From assembly GCA_040769125.1 (NCBI GenBank), contig JAXGLO010000001.1:1364001-1428000 (forward strand): a DNA stretch of 64,000 bases, in the 5' to 3' direction. Positions 8,346-16,751 of this stretch are shown in pieces. The translations under genes and the position numbers were made by a program. Every line of letters begins with the position of its first letter. The first letter of the stretch is position 1. Under the pieces are notes generated by a model. That model was not told the origin of the DNA. It saw nothing but the letters and a program-made list of their open reading frames with translations, and ran no database searches. Source of the stretch: CAIXSE01 sp040769125. GTDB taxonomy: Bacteria > Actinomycetota > Thermoleophilia > UBA2241.

Positions 8346-9559
8346 GAATCCTCCAGCCCACGCTCGACCTCGTCGAGGATACGTGCGGCACAGACCGCCT
8401 TGTCTGCCCGCGGCACGTGCACCTCCCCGCGGGATCCGATGATCGTCACCTCGTTGTCGTCGGCGGCTATGCCGACGCCCTCCGCCGCGATGTCGTTGAA
8501 GACGAGCAGCTCGACGCCCTTGTCGAGCCTCTTCTGCCGGGCGCGCGCGAGTCGCGGCCCGACCTCCGCCGCGAACGCCACGCGGAAGAGGCCCGGGCGC
8601 GCGGCGCCCGCGATCACGTCGACGGTGCGCGTCAGCTCCAGCGTCACCGTCTCGCTCTCCGCGCGCTCGATCTTGCCCTCCACGACGTCGACGGGCCGGT
8701 AGTCGGCCACAGCCGCCGCCATCACCAGCACGTCGGCGTCGCCCGTGTGGGCGCGCACCGCGACGGCCATCTCATCGGCGCTCTCGACCGGAACAACCTG
8801 GTACGGCGCCGGCAGCGGCGCGAGCGTCGTCACCAGCACGACACGGGCTCCGCGACGGTGCGCCTCGTCGGCCAACGCCTTGCCCATTTTGCCGCTCGAG
8901 CGATTGCCGACGTATCGCACCGCGTCGATTCGCTCCCGGGTGCCCCCGGATGTGACCACGACCTTACGGCCGGCAAGTGGACCGGCGGCCGAGACGGCGA
9001 GGGCGCGACGCACCGCCAGCCGGATGACCTCCGGCGACGCCATGCGGCCGGAGCCCTGCTCCCCACAGGCGAGCTCGCCGACCTCGGCCGGCAGAACCTC
9101 AACACCCCGCCGCGCCAGAACCTCGAGGTTCGCGACCGTGGCCGGGTGCTCGTACATCGCCCAGTTCATGCCGGGAGCGACGATCACCGGCCCGCGGAAC
9201 GCCAGATAGGTACTCGTGAGGAGGTTGTCGGCGATGCCGGCGGCGAGCTTCGCGAGCGTGTTGGCCGTCGCCGGCGCCACCACCATCACGTCGGCTTCCC
9301 TGGCCGCCTCGATGTGCTGGAACCAGCCTCCGGCCGCCTGCCAGGCGCTCCTGTCGTCGAGGACGGCCGCCCGTGAGACCGCCGCGAAGGTGAGAGGCGT
9401 TACGAACCGCTCCGCCGCCTCCGTGGCGACCACGAGCGGTCGTAGCCCGTCCTTAACGAGGCCGCGCACGAGTTCGACCGACTTGTACACGGCGATCCCG
9501 CCGCAGACCCCCACGAGGACGGTCGGCCTGCTTGAAGCCTCTGTCGCCGCCGCACCCAC
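8342..9559 (-). CDS. coaBC: Bifunctional PPC decarboxylase / PPC synthetase
   Basis: Two steps of coenzyme A synthesis: joining 4'-phosphopantothenate to cysteine (CoaB) and decarboxylating the product (CoaC). The CoaC half (about 1-185) has GVCGGIAVYKSVELVRGL, the active His in FQHIEAARE, APGMN, and the reactive Cys in ELACGEQGSGRM. The CoaB half has TSGGTRERIDAVRYVGNRSSG and AAAVADYRP. At 405 residues the length is normal. It starts at a GTG 7 bases after rpoZ. Confidence 0.96.
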   Translation of the reverse strand: MGAAATEASSRPTVLVGVCGGIAVYKSVELVRGLVKDGLRPLVVATEAAERFVTPLTFAAVSRAAVLDDRSAWQAAGGWFQHIEAAREADVMVVAPATANTLAKLAAGIADNLLTSTYLAFRGPVIVAPGMNWAMYEHPATVANLEVLARRGVEVLPAEVGELACGEQGSGRMASPEVIRLAVRRALAVSAAGPLAGRKVVVTSGGTRERIDAVRYVGNRSSGKMGKALADEAHRRGARVVLVTTLAPLPAPYQVVPVESADEMAVAVRAHTGDADVLVMAAAVADYRPVDVVEGKIERAESETVTLELTRTVDVIAGAARPGLFRVAFAAEVGPRLARARQKRLDKGVELLVFNDIAAEGVGIAADDNEVTIIGSRGEVHVPRADKAVCAARILDEVERGLEDS

Positions 9560-9566
9560 GTCCAGG

Positions 9567-9806
9567 TCACTCGGGGGCCCGGTACTCGATCTTTTCGTCG
9601 ACGATCTCCTCGAACGCGATCGTCAGGAGATTCGTGCTCCGTGTGGTGATCAGCGGCGGCGCGAAGTCCTCGATGCCGAGGGTATTCTCGCCGAGGCTGT
9701 TGTAGTACGTGTTGATCTGCCGGGCCCGTCTGGCGGCGATCATGACCAACGCGTACCGTGAACCGCCGGCGTACGGCAGCAGCTCATCGATGCGAGGCTT
9801 GTCCAC
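9567..9806 (-). CDS. rpoZ: RNA polymerase omega subunit
   Basis: A 79-residue omega subunit, which helps assemble the beta' subunit. Diagnostic segments are SRYALVMIAARRARQIN near the N terminus, followed by the PLITTRSTNLLTIAFEEI region. Translation begins at a GTG that overlaps the last base of the gmk stop. It sits between gmk and coaBC, the usual gmk-rpoZ-coaBC order. Confidence 0.95.
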   Translation of the reverse strand: MDKPRIDELLPYAGGSRYALVMIAARRARQINTYYNSLGENTLGIEDFAPPLITTRSTNLLTIAFEEIVDEKIEYRAPE

Positions 9807-10366
9807 TACAATCCCTTCCGTCTGTCTTCGATGATCCTCACGATTTCGTCGGCGGCGCGGCCGGCGTCGTCGTTGACGACGACGTGATCGAACTCGTCGG
9901 CCGCCGCGAGTTCGGTCTCGGCGATGCGCAGTCTACGGGCGATGGCCTCATCGCTCTCGGTCGCCCGGCCCCTCAGCCTCTGCCTGAGCTCTTCCAGCGA
10001 GGGAGGCGCGATGAACACGGTGCACACCTCCGGCATCGCCGCGCGGATCGCGCGCGCGCCTGCCAGCTCGATCTCGAGGACGACATCGTCTCCTCCAGCG
10101 AGTTTCCCCGCGACCTCGGAGCGCAACGTGCCGTACCTGTTGCCCCCGTAGTCGACCCACTCGAGAAACTCCCCACCCTCGACCGCCGCGGCGAACGCGG
10201 CGCAGCTGAGGAAATGATACTCGCGGCCGTCCAGCTCGCCGGGGCGAGGCGGCCTCGTCGTCGCCGAAACAGCCATGGCGACACGGAGCAGTCGCTCGCG
10301 CACGAGTCCGATCACGGTGCCCTTGCCGGCGCCCGACGGCCCCGAGATCACGAAGACCGAGGCGAT
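9806..10366 (-). CDS. gmk: Guanylate kinase (start codon unclear)
   Basis: Phosphorylates GMP to GDP. It has the P-loop GPSGAGKGT, the GMP-binding SATTRPPRPGELDG and EYHFLS, and VVLEIELAGARAIR. The start is a problem. The usual family start, about 5-6 residues before VISGPSG, falls on GCT ATC GCC TCG GTC with no ATG, GTG or TTG. I show it from the ATC at 10366, which has a GGGGG about 6 bases upstream. The alternatives are the GTG at 10351, which would remove half of the first beta strand, or a GTG at 10450 inside mihF. The gene follows mihF with no gap. Confidence 0.88.
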   Translation of the reverse strand: MASVFVISGPSGAGKGTVIGLVRERLLRVAMAVSATTRPPRPGELDGREYHFLSCAAFAAAVEGGEFLEWVDYGGNRYGTLRSEVAGKLAGGDDVVLEIELAGARAIRAAMPEVCTVFIAPPSLEELRQRLRGRATESDEAIARRLRIAETELAAADEFDHVVVNDDAGRAADEIVRIIEDRRKGL

Positions 10367-10368
10367 AG

Positions 10369-10701
10369 CTAGCCCCCGAAGTACGCGATCAGCTCTCTGC
10401 GCTGGCGCTCCGAGAGCCCGCCCACCGTCTTGCTCGGGCTGATGCGGCACTGCTCCATGATCTTCGCGGACTTGACCTTGCCGCACTTGGGAGCGGCCAT
10501 GAGGAGATCGACGACCTTGGCGGTGAGCAGGAACTCGGGCGGGGCGGCGAAGATGCTGCACATGCTCACGTCGCCGCGCTTGAGCTCGACCTTGAGAGCG
10601 GCGCGACGGCTGCGCACCTGGTTCGCCCGCTTCAGCGCTTCCCGACGCTGGTCGAGGGAGCGCTGCGGAGCTGTGCTGGGCTGCTTCGGGGAACTGGACA
10701 T
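10369..10701 (-). CDS. mihF: Actinobacterial integration host factor MihF
   Basis: A 110-residue nucleoid protein of the MihF/sIHF family, found in Actinomycetota and unrelated to proteobacterial IHF. The conserved core includes MAAPKCGKVKSAKIMEQCR and ISPSKTVGGLSERQRREL, a helix-two-turn-helix DNA-binding fold. The N-terminal 30 residues are basic and variable. It lies ahead of gmk, as in mycobacteria. The ATG starts only 8 bases after a -10 box, so the transcript is probably leaderless. Confidence 0.93.
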   Translation of the reverse strand: MSSSPKQPSTAPQRSLDQRREALKRANQVRSRRAALKVELKRGDVSMCSIFAAPPEFLLTAKVVDLLMAAPKCGKVKSAKIMEQCRISPSKTVGGLSERQRRELIAYFGG

Positions 10702-10709
10702 TGCGCGGA

Positions 10710-10739
10710 AGTATACGTGATGCGCAACGCCGAGTTCAA
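10710..10739 (-). promoter_or_regulatory. Promoter of mihF, probably leaderless
   Basis: On the minus strand TTGAAC and TATACT are separated by 18 bases. The -10 box ends 8 bases before the mihF ATG, so transcription should start at or within a base or two of the initiation codon. No Shine-Dalgarno sequence fits in between. Confidence 0.6.
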
Positions 10740-10808
10740 CACGAAGGCTCCCCCGAAAAGCCCGCTGCTAGCTGGTGTTTTGGCCTCGCCGGGGGCGCTC
10801 CCCGCGAT

Positions 10809-11780
10809 TTACGGCGACAGAGCCAGGCCGCGCGCGGCGCGCACCGAGGGCAGCCCGCGGGCGAGGAGCTCGGCGCGCAGCTCCCCCAAGATACGGGCAG
10901 GGGTCTCGAAAGAAGTGAAGTTGGCGGCGCCCACACCGACGGCGGTGGCGCCGCACGCGATGAACTCCAGCGCGTCGAGACCCGACACCACGCCGCCCAT
11001 GCCGACGATGGGTACGTCGGGCAGAGCCTCGGCGACGTCGGCGACCAGTCGCAGTGCGATCGGCTTCACGGCGGGCCCGCAGAGACCGCCGGTGCGATTA
11101 CCCAGGAACGGTCGCAGGCTGCGGGGTTCGAGAACGAGCGCCTTGAAGGTGTTCACCAGTGACACCCCGTCGGCTCCCGCGGCGACAGCAGCACGAGCCA
11201 CGGCGACGATGTCGGTAACGTTCGGCGTGAGCTTGGTGAGCAGGAGCCGCGACGTACGGGCGCGCACGGCGGCGACCACGTCGGCCGTCGCATCAGGGTC
11301 GGCGCCGATCTGCAGGCCGCTGGCGACGTTGGGGCACGAGACGTTGAGCTCGTACGCCTCGAGATGCGGGCCAGCGCCGCCGGCCGCCGTGAGATGCTCT
11401 TCGACGGCGACCACCGCGGCGGCGTAGTGATCGGGTGTGTTGCCCCCGATGCTGACAATGACCGGCTGCTCAAGGCGCGCCCACTCCGGCAGCTCCCGGA
11501 TCCAGGCGGCGATGCCCGGGTTCTCAAGGCCGATGGCATTGATCATTCCAGCCGCCGTCTCACAGACGCGCGGCGGCGGATTGCCGGTGCGTGCATCGAG
11601 CGTGACTGTCTTGGGAACGTACGCCGCGTACGGGAAGTCGGCGAAGTAGTCGCCCTCGTAGCGCCGCACGTACTCGAGGAGATCGAAGGTTCCCGAGGCA
11701 TTGATCAACGGGTGGGAGAGCCACAGCGGGCCCAGCTCGACGCTGAGGTCGACGTCGCTGTGGCCGAACGCCGAGGTCAC
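10809..11780 (-). CDS. pyrD: Dihydroorotate dehydrogenase, class 1B catalytic subunit
   Basis: Oxidises dihydroorotate to orotate using FMN. With PyrK it forms the NAD-linked class 1B enzyme. The 323-residue product has the active-site Cys in ELNVSCPNVASG, phosphate/FMN-binding segments (NASGTFD, VGMGGVVSGLDALEF) and LVNTFKAL. I choose the GTG at 11780, whose GTGA overlaps the pyrK stop and which has AGGAGGT 7 bases upstream; another GTG lies 6 bases earlier. This is the last gene of the pyr operon. Confidence 0.94.
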   Translation of the reverse strand: MTSAFGHSDVDLSVELGPLWLSHPLINASGTFDLLEYVRRYEGDYFADFPYAAYVPKTVTLDARTGNPPPRVCETAAGMINAIGLENPGIAAWIRELPEWARLEQPVIVSIGGNTPDHYAAAVVAVEEHLTAAGGAGPHLEAYELNVSCPNVASGLQIGADPDATADVVAAVRARTSRLLLTKLTPNVTDIVAVARAAVAAGADGVSLVNTFKALVLEPRSLRPFLGNRTGGLCGPAVKPIALRLVADVAEALPDVPIVGMGGVVSGLDALEFIACGATAVGVGAANFTSFETPARILGELRAELLARGLPSVRAARGLALSP

Positions 11781-12562
11781 GGGCACACCTCCTCAAGAGG
11801 GAGCACGGGACCCTCGCTGCAGACCCGCAGCCTGCCGCGAGCCGTGTCGACGACGCAGCCGTGGCACGATCCTGTGCCGCAGGCCATGTGCGCCTCGAGA
11901 GATGCGTACCCTGACAGGCCATGCTGCGCGCTCCATCCCTGCACAGACGCGATCATCGGGAGCGGGCCGCAGGTGTAGACGACCGTCCCCTCCGGGACGG
12001 CCAGATCGGCGAGGAGGTTCGCGACCGAGCCGCGCCGACCCAGGCTGCCGTCTTCGGTCGCGACCGTGAGGTCGTCGATCGACAGAGCGGCGACCAGCCG
12101 CGCAGCACGATGGTCGCGGAACCCGAAGGCAGCCGTGATGCTCGCCCCCGCGGCGGCGAGGACATCCGCGACGTACTGGAGCGGCGCGCAGCCGATGCCG
12201 CCGCCGACGAGCAGAGCGCTCTCGACGCCGCCGACCGGGAAGGAGCTGCCCAGCGGGCCAGCGAGGTCGACCATCTCCCCCACCTCGAGGCGCGTGAGGC
12301 GCTCGCTGCCGGCGCCGCGATTCTCGACGAGCAGTCCGACTCTGTCGTCACGTACTGTGAAGAGAGAGAGTGGGCGGCGCAGGAAGAAAGCGCCGCCGGG
12401 CACCGTCACCATCACGAACTGGCCGGGAGCCGCTTTGGCGGCCACTCTGGGGGCGATGAGTTCGACGGCCGAAAACGACCCGAGGCGGCGGATGGCGGAC
12501 ACCCGGCAGTGCGAGGTCTCAGCCCATTGATCGACGTGCTGAACCGCTCTCGATCCCGCCAT
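11777..12562 (-). CDS. pyrK: Dihydroorotate dehydrogenase electron transfer subunit
   Basis: A ferredoxin-reductase-like subunit that carries electrons from PyrD to NAD via FAD and a [2Fe-2S] cluster. The 261-residue product has the FAD-binding FLRRPLSLF, the nucleotide-binding LLVGGGIGCAPL, and a C-terminal cluster site with Cys in MACGTGSCHGC plus a final Cys in RLRVCSEGP. It starts at the ATG at 12562, with AGGAG 6 bases upstream, and not at the longer in-frame extension. It lies between carB and pyrD. Confidence 0.94.
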   Translation of the reverse strand: MAGSRAVQHVDQWAETSHCRVSAIRRLGSFSAVELIAPRVAAKAAPGQFVMVTVPGGAFFLRRPLSLFTVRDDRVGLLVENRGAGSERLTRLEVGEMVDLAGPLGSSFPVGGVESALLVGGGIGCAPLQYVADVLAAAGASITAAFGFRDHRAARLVAALSIDDLTVATEDGSLGRRGSVANLLADLAVPEGTVVYTCGPLPMIASVQGWSAQHGLSGYASLEAHMACGTGSCHGCVVDTARGRLRVCSEGPVLPLEEVCP

Positions 12563-12564
12563 GC

Positions 12565-15500
12565 TCACTCCTGTTCCTCCGGCCGTTGAGGCTTCTGGAG
12601 ACACCGGACATCAATACTTCGCCCGTCGGCCACCTCGATCGCGGCCAGCGCGACTGCAGCCGCAGCCAAGGTTGTGATGACTGGAATTCGTGCGCGTCGC
12701 GCCGCCGCACGAACCCCGTGAGCATCACGCCGGGCCTCATGGCCGGACGGTACGTCGACCACGAGCGTGATCTCGCCGCTTGCGATGAGATCGGCGGCGC
12801 CACGCTCGCCCCTCGACGCCTTGCCGACGGCTTTCGCGGGGACTCCGATGCCGCTGAGCGCTGCCGAAATGCCGCCAGCAGCGAAGATCGTGAAGCCCAG
12901 CTGGTGGAGGCGCGCCGCCAGGATCGCCACGACAGCCTTGTCGTGGTCGCAGACGGAGACGAATGCGCCGCCGCCGCCCGGCAAAGGCACCCCGACCGCC
13001 AGCGCAGCCTTGGAGAAGGCCTCCGGGAGGGTCTCACCGCAGCCCATCACCGCGCGCGCAGGTGGCAACTCGACGCCAGGCACGACGTCAAGGACCGGGA
13101 GCCTGACGAACGGGAAGGCGCTCGCGCCGCTACTCTCCCGAGCGGATGGAGTGACGCCGACGAGCGACTCACCCAGGATGACGCGCAGAGCCAGCGCCGT
13201 CATCGGTGCGCCCGCCGCCCTGCTCACGAACGACAGGGTGGGCGAGGCCCACGGATTCGCCTCGATGAGCGTGATGCCCCCGGCGCGGCAGGCGAAGCGC
13301 GCGCTGAGCAGCCCGCGCACGCGCAACCCCCGCGCGAGGGACTCTGCCTGACGACGCACATCCTCGAGAGCCCGCTCGCCAAGCGATACGACGGGAGCGA
13401 TACAGGCGGAGCCACGGGACACGACGCACGTGTCTTCGATAAACTGCACGACGGCGCCGATGTACACGCGCTCCCCATCGCTTACGGCGTCAACGCCCAC
13501 CTCGATCGCATCATCGAACAGCTCTTCGACGACCGCCGGGCGACCGGGGCCGAACCCGGGCCCCGCCATGAGCCGCCCCAGCTCCCTCGGGCCATACACG
13601 ATCTCCGGGGAACGCTCGCCCGGCGCGGACGCCGCCCGCACAATCAGCGGATAGCCCAGGCGATCGGCGCACGCCTCCGCCTCTGCGAACGTCGCCGCCT
13701 GGCCGCAGCGAGGGCTCCGGATGCCGAGCTCGCTCAGCAGGCGCCGCAAGCCGTCCGGGTCGCCGGCAAGGGCGAGGTCGGCGGGCGAGGTGCCGAGAAC
13801 AGGGACGCCCGACTCGGCGATGGCCTGCGCGATGCCGAGGCACTCCCGGCCGGCGAACTGGACGACGACGCCCTTCGGCCGCTCGGCCGCGACGACGTTG
13901 GCCACATCTTCAATAGTGAGCGGCTCCACGTACAGGCGGCCGGGTGCTTCCCCGCCGGGAGAAACCGCGCCCAGATCACAGTCAACAACAACGACTTCGT
14001 ACCCGAGCTCGCCAGCGACGACGGCCGCGTACACGCATCCGCTCTGGACGCCGTCGCCCTGCGCGGATCCGCTGAGGCCGGTCCCAAGGATCACAATGCG
14101 CTCGCCACCGCCCGGTTCCGTCGCGCTCTCCTCTCCGTAGGTGGAGTAGCGCGCGACGGAGCCGCCGCCAGACAACTCGCACCGTGCGTCGACTTCCTTG
14201 AACGCCGGGACGACGCCGGCCGCGAGACGCAGCGCACGCACCTCTCCCTCAGCACGCCCCGTAAGCTCGCCGAGACGCCTGTCGGCGAAACCGAAGCGCT
14301 TGAAGCGGAGCAACAGATCGGGCGTGAGCTGCCCGACGCCGCGCACCTCCTCCTCGAGCTCGACGATGTCCCGCAGCTCGGAGAGGAAGAACGGCGATAT
14401 CGCCGTCAGGTCGCGCAGCTCGTCGATCTCCATGCCCAGGCGGAAGCCGTGGAGAAGGAGCTCGCAGCGGTCGCCGCCAGGCGCTGCGAGAGCCTTGCGC
14501 AGCGTGCTGCGATCGCTGGGCGCAGCGGCAGAAGCGCTGTGATGGCGAGAGCGCAGCGCCTTGAGAAACGCTTCTTTGAAGGTGCGCCCGATCGCCATGA
14601 CGTGCCCGCAGACGACCGCCGGCGGGCCGGGCAGATCGTCGGTCGCCGACGAGCCGGGCCGATCCGCGGTAGCCAGCCCGCCCTCGCCGGTGCGTCGGGG
14701 CATCGCCACGGCGATGTGATCGAGCGCCGGCTCCAGGCCGGTCGGGAGTCCGCCAGGGATCCCCGCGATCCCGTCGAGCGTGTAGCCGAGGGCGAGGCGG
14801 ACGGTGGTCGCGGCGATCGGGAAGCCGGTGGTGCCGGCCGCGAAAGCGGAGCTCGTCGAGTAGTACGGCTTCACCCCGACGACTGCGACGACACCGGTCT
14901 CCGGATGCACGGCGAACTCGACGCCGCCGCCGAAAACACCGAGCCGGCGTGCCATGAGCAGGGCGGCGTCGCGCAGGCCCTGGTACTGGCCGTCGGTCAG
15001 CGTGAGAGCCGGCGCTACGCGGACGCCGGCTCCGGCCCAAGCATCAAGAGGGTCGACATGTTCGATGGAGCACACGACCGCCGCGTTGTCGCGGCTGTCG
15101 CGAACGACTTCGATCTCGAAGCGCTGCCACCCTGCCGGGGAATTATCGAGCGCCGGCAGGCCCGGATCCTCCGCCGCAGCGGCCGCCTGGCCCAGGCCCG
15201 CGGCCAGAGACCCGCGCAGCGCGACCACGCCTGCCTCCTCGGCCGCGGCGCAGAGCCGCAGGGGATCGCTCGCGAGTCGGACGGCGCGCTCGCCCACGCC
15301 GATCAGCTGAACCGCAAAGCGCTCGAGCGCGCCCGCCTCATCTAACTCGCCGGCAAGACGCAGTGCCGCCGAACCGCCGAAGGTGGCGAGCAAGGCATCC
15401 GGCCGCTCCAGCTCGATGATCCGGGTCAGCGTCGCCACATCGAGCGGCTCGATGTACGTCCTCGTAGCCAGCGCGGGCTCACTGAGGATGGTCGCTGGAC

Positions 15501-15648
15501 TCGAGCTGACCACCACCACCTCGCAGCCTTCCTCGAGGAGGATCCTGCACGCCTCCGCCCCGGCGCGATCGAGCTCATCCCACGCGCCCGTATCCGTCGC
15601 GCTCGCGCCGACGATCAGGATCTTATGAAGGTCGTCTCGGCGTGGCAT
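12565..15648 (-). CDS. carB: Carbamoyl-phosphate synthetase large subunit, divergent, probably inactive
   Basis: By position and overall alignment this is CarB, 1027 residues against about 1070. Its frame looks complete: two synthetase halves, a middle helical domain (PFFLSELRDIVELEEE) and a C-terminal regulatory domain (GEITLVVDVPSGHEARRD). The key residues are not kept. In the first half about 40 residues with the Gly-rich ATP loop are missing (near residues 141-170), and the metal-binding E-x-N-x-R is G258-V-K260-P-Y262. In the second half EANP (E796, N798) remains, but the following Arg is Trp800 and the usual Gln is Arg784; both conserved ED-R motifs have Pro. It should make little or no carbamoyl phosphate. 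It overlaps carA by 1 base. Confidence 0.85.
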   Translation of the reverse strand: MPRRDDLHKILIVGASATDTGAWDELDRAGAEACRILLEEGCEVVVVSSSPATILSEPALATRTYIEPLDVATLTRIIELERPDALLATFGGSAALRLAGELDEAGALERFAVQLIGVGERAVRLASDPLRLCAAAEEAGVVALRGSLAAGLGQAAAAAEDPGLPALDNSPAGWQRFEIEVVRDSRDNAAVVCSIEHVDPLDAWAGAGVRVAPALTLTDGQYQGLRDAALLMARRLGVFGGGVEFAVHPETGVVAVVGVKPYYSTSSAFAAGTTGFPIAATTVRLALGYTLDGIAGIPGGLPTGLEPALDHIAVAMPRRTGEGGLATADRPGSSATDDLPGPPAVVCGHVMAIGRTFKEAFLKALRSRHHSASAAAPSDRSTLRKALAAPGGDRCELLLHGFRLGMEIDELRDLTAISPFFLSELRDIVELEEEVRGVGQLTPDLLLRFKRFGFADRRLGELTGRAEGEVRALRLAAGVVPAFKEVDARCELSGGGSVARYSTYGEESATEPGGGERIVILGTGLSGSAQGDGVQSGCVYAAVVAGELGYEVVVVDCDLGAVSPGGEAPGRLYVEPLTIEDVANVVAAERPKGVVVQFAGRECLGIAQAIAESGVPVLGTSPADLALAGDPDGLRRLLSELGIRSPRCGQAATFAEAEACADRLGYPLIVRAASAPGERSPEIVYGPRELGRLMAGPGFGPGRPAVVEELFDDAIEVGVDAVSDGERVYIGAVVQFIEDTCVVSRGSACIAPVVSLGERALEDVRRQAESLARGLRVRGLLSARFACRAGGITLIEANPWASPTLSFVSRAAGAPMTALALRVILGESLVGVTPSARESSGASAFPFVRLPVLDVVPGVELPPARAVMGCGETLPEAFSKAALAVGVPLPGGGGAFVSVCDHDKAVVAILAARLHQLGFTIFAAGGISAALSGIGVPAKAVGKASRGERGAADLIASGEITLVVDVPSGHEARRDAHGVRAAARRARIPVITTLAAAAVALAAIEVADGRSIDVRCLQKPQRPEEQE

Positions 15649-16751
15649 CAGCGCGCCTCCGCCTTGAAGCGTGCGATCTCCTCGCGGAAACGCTTGAAGA
15701 GATGCCCTGACTCGCGCGGCCCCGGCGCCGCCTCCGGACGGAACTGAACCGACAAGGCGAAGCGATCCGGAGCTGCGATCCCCTCGATCGCACCGTCCTC
15801 GACGTCGACATGCGTGATCGCTACCCCGGAGCCGCCCTCGCGCACGACGAAGCCGTGGTTCTGCGCCGTAATCGCAACGGCGCCCGTACGCGTGTCTCGA
15901 ACAGGGCGGTTGGTAGCGCGATGGCCGACCGCCAGCGACTGCGTGCGGAGCCCCAGCGCAAGCGCGAGGATCTGATGCCCGAGGCCGATGCCGAACACCG
16001 GCACCTTGCCGAGGAGTCGCTGGACGGCCTTGACGCCGTAGGTGACCGCGGCAGGGTCACCGGGACCGCTGCTCAGCAGGACACCGTCCGGCTCCCTTTT
16101 GAGGACTTCGCGAGCGCTCGTGCGGGCGGGTACGATGGTCATGCGAAAGCCGTAGCGCCCCATCTGCGCCACCGTCGAGCGCCGAATACCGAAGTCGTAG
16201 GCCACGATGTGGAGGTCGGGCGCCGGCGCCCCGGCGGGCGCCGGCGCCTCGTACGCCTGATCGCAGGTGACGATGCGCGCGAGATCGAGCTTTCCCGACT
16301 TCGGCAGATCCTGGGCGGCTCGACGCAGGTGCTTCGTGTCGGCCGTCTCGGTGCTCACCACCGCACGCTGCGCCCCCCTGTCCCGGAGGTGTCGCTCGAC
16401 GGCGCTCGTGTCGACCCCCGTAACCGCGATCACCCCGCACTCCGAGAGCCAGTCGAGCCAGGTGGCCCGCGACGCCCGGTTGAAGCGATAGTTCGTGAGT
16501 TCACGGGCGAGGATGGCGCGCGCGTGGACGCGACCCGACTCGTCGCGTTCCGGATCGGCTCCGTAGTTCCCGATCATCGGGAACGTGAAAGCGACGATCA
16601 GGCCGCAGGAGGAGGGGTCGGTGACGAGCTCCTGGTGGCCTGTCGCGCCGGTATGGAACACCAGCTCGCCGCCTGAGGACCCTCGCCCCGCGAGCGCCTC
16701 ACCCCGAAAGACGGCACCGTCTTCAAGGACGATGACGGCCGGCTTAAGCAA
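15648..16751 (-). CDS. carA: Carbamoyl-phosphate synthetase small subunit, glutaminase site lost
   Basis: A 367-residue CarA homologue that would normally release ammonia from glutamine for CarB. The N-terminal domain is well conserved (VFHTGATGHQELVTDPS, TFPMIGNYG), as are SSGPGDPAAV and TAQNHGF. The class I amidotransferase site is broken: the nucleophile in G-I-C-LGHQ is Gly256, and the catalytic His in VQF-H-PEA is Arg338. Glu340 remains. Each change is explicable by one base (TGC to GGC, CAT to CGT). It starts at a TTG overlapping pyrC by 8 bases, with GGGAGG just upstream. Confidence 0.88.
   Translation of the reverse strand: MLKPAVIVLEDGAVFRGEALAGRGSSGGELVFHTGATGHQELVTDPSSCGLIVAFTFPMIGNYGADPERDESGRVHARAILARELTNYRFNRASRATWLDWLSECGVIAVTGVDTSAVERHLRDRGAQRAVVSTETADTKHLRRAAQDLPKSGKLDLARIVTCDQAYEAPAPAGAPAPDLHIVAYDFGIRRSTVAQMGRYGFRMTIVPARTSAREVLKREPDGVLLSSGPGDPAAVTYGVKAVQRLLGKVPVFGIGLGHQILALALGLRTQSLAVGHRATNRPVRDTRTGAVAITAQNHGFVVREGGSGVAITHVDVEDGAIEGIAAPDRFALSVQFRPEAAPGPRESGHLFKRFREEIARFKAEAR

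Noticed and set aside
12586..15345. Plus-strand open frame of about 919 codons opposite carB
   Set aside because: I considered whether the divergent CarB might itself be the shadow and this the gene. The minus frame has clear CarB domains and overlaps its neighbours neatly; the plus frame has no recognisable motif.
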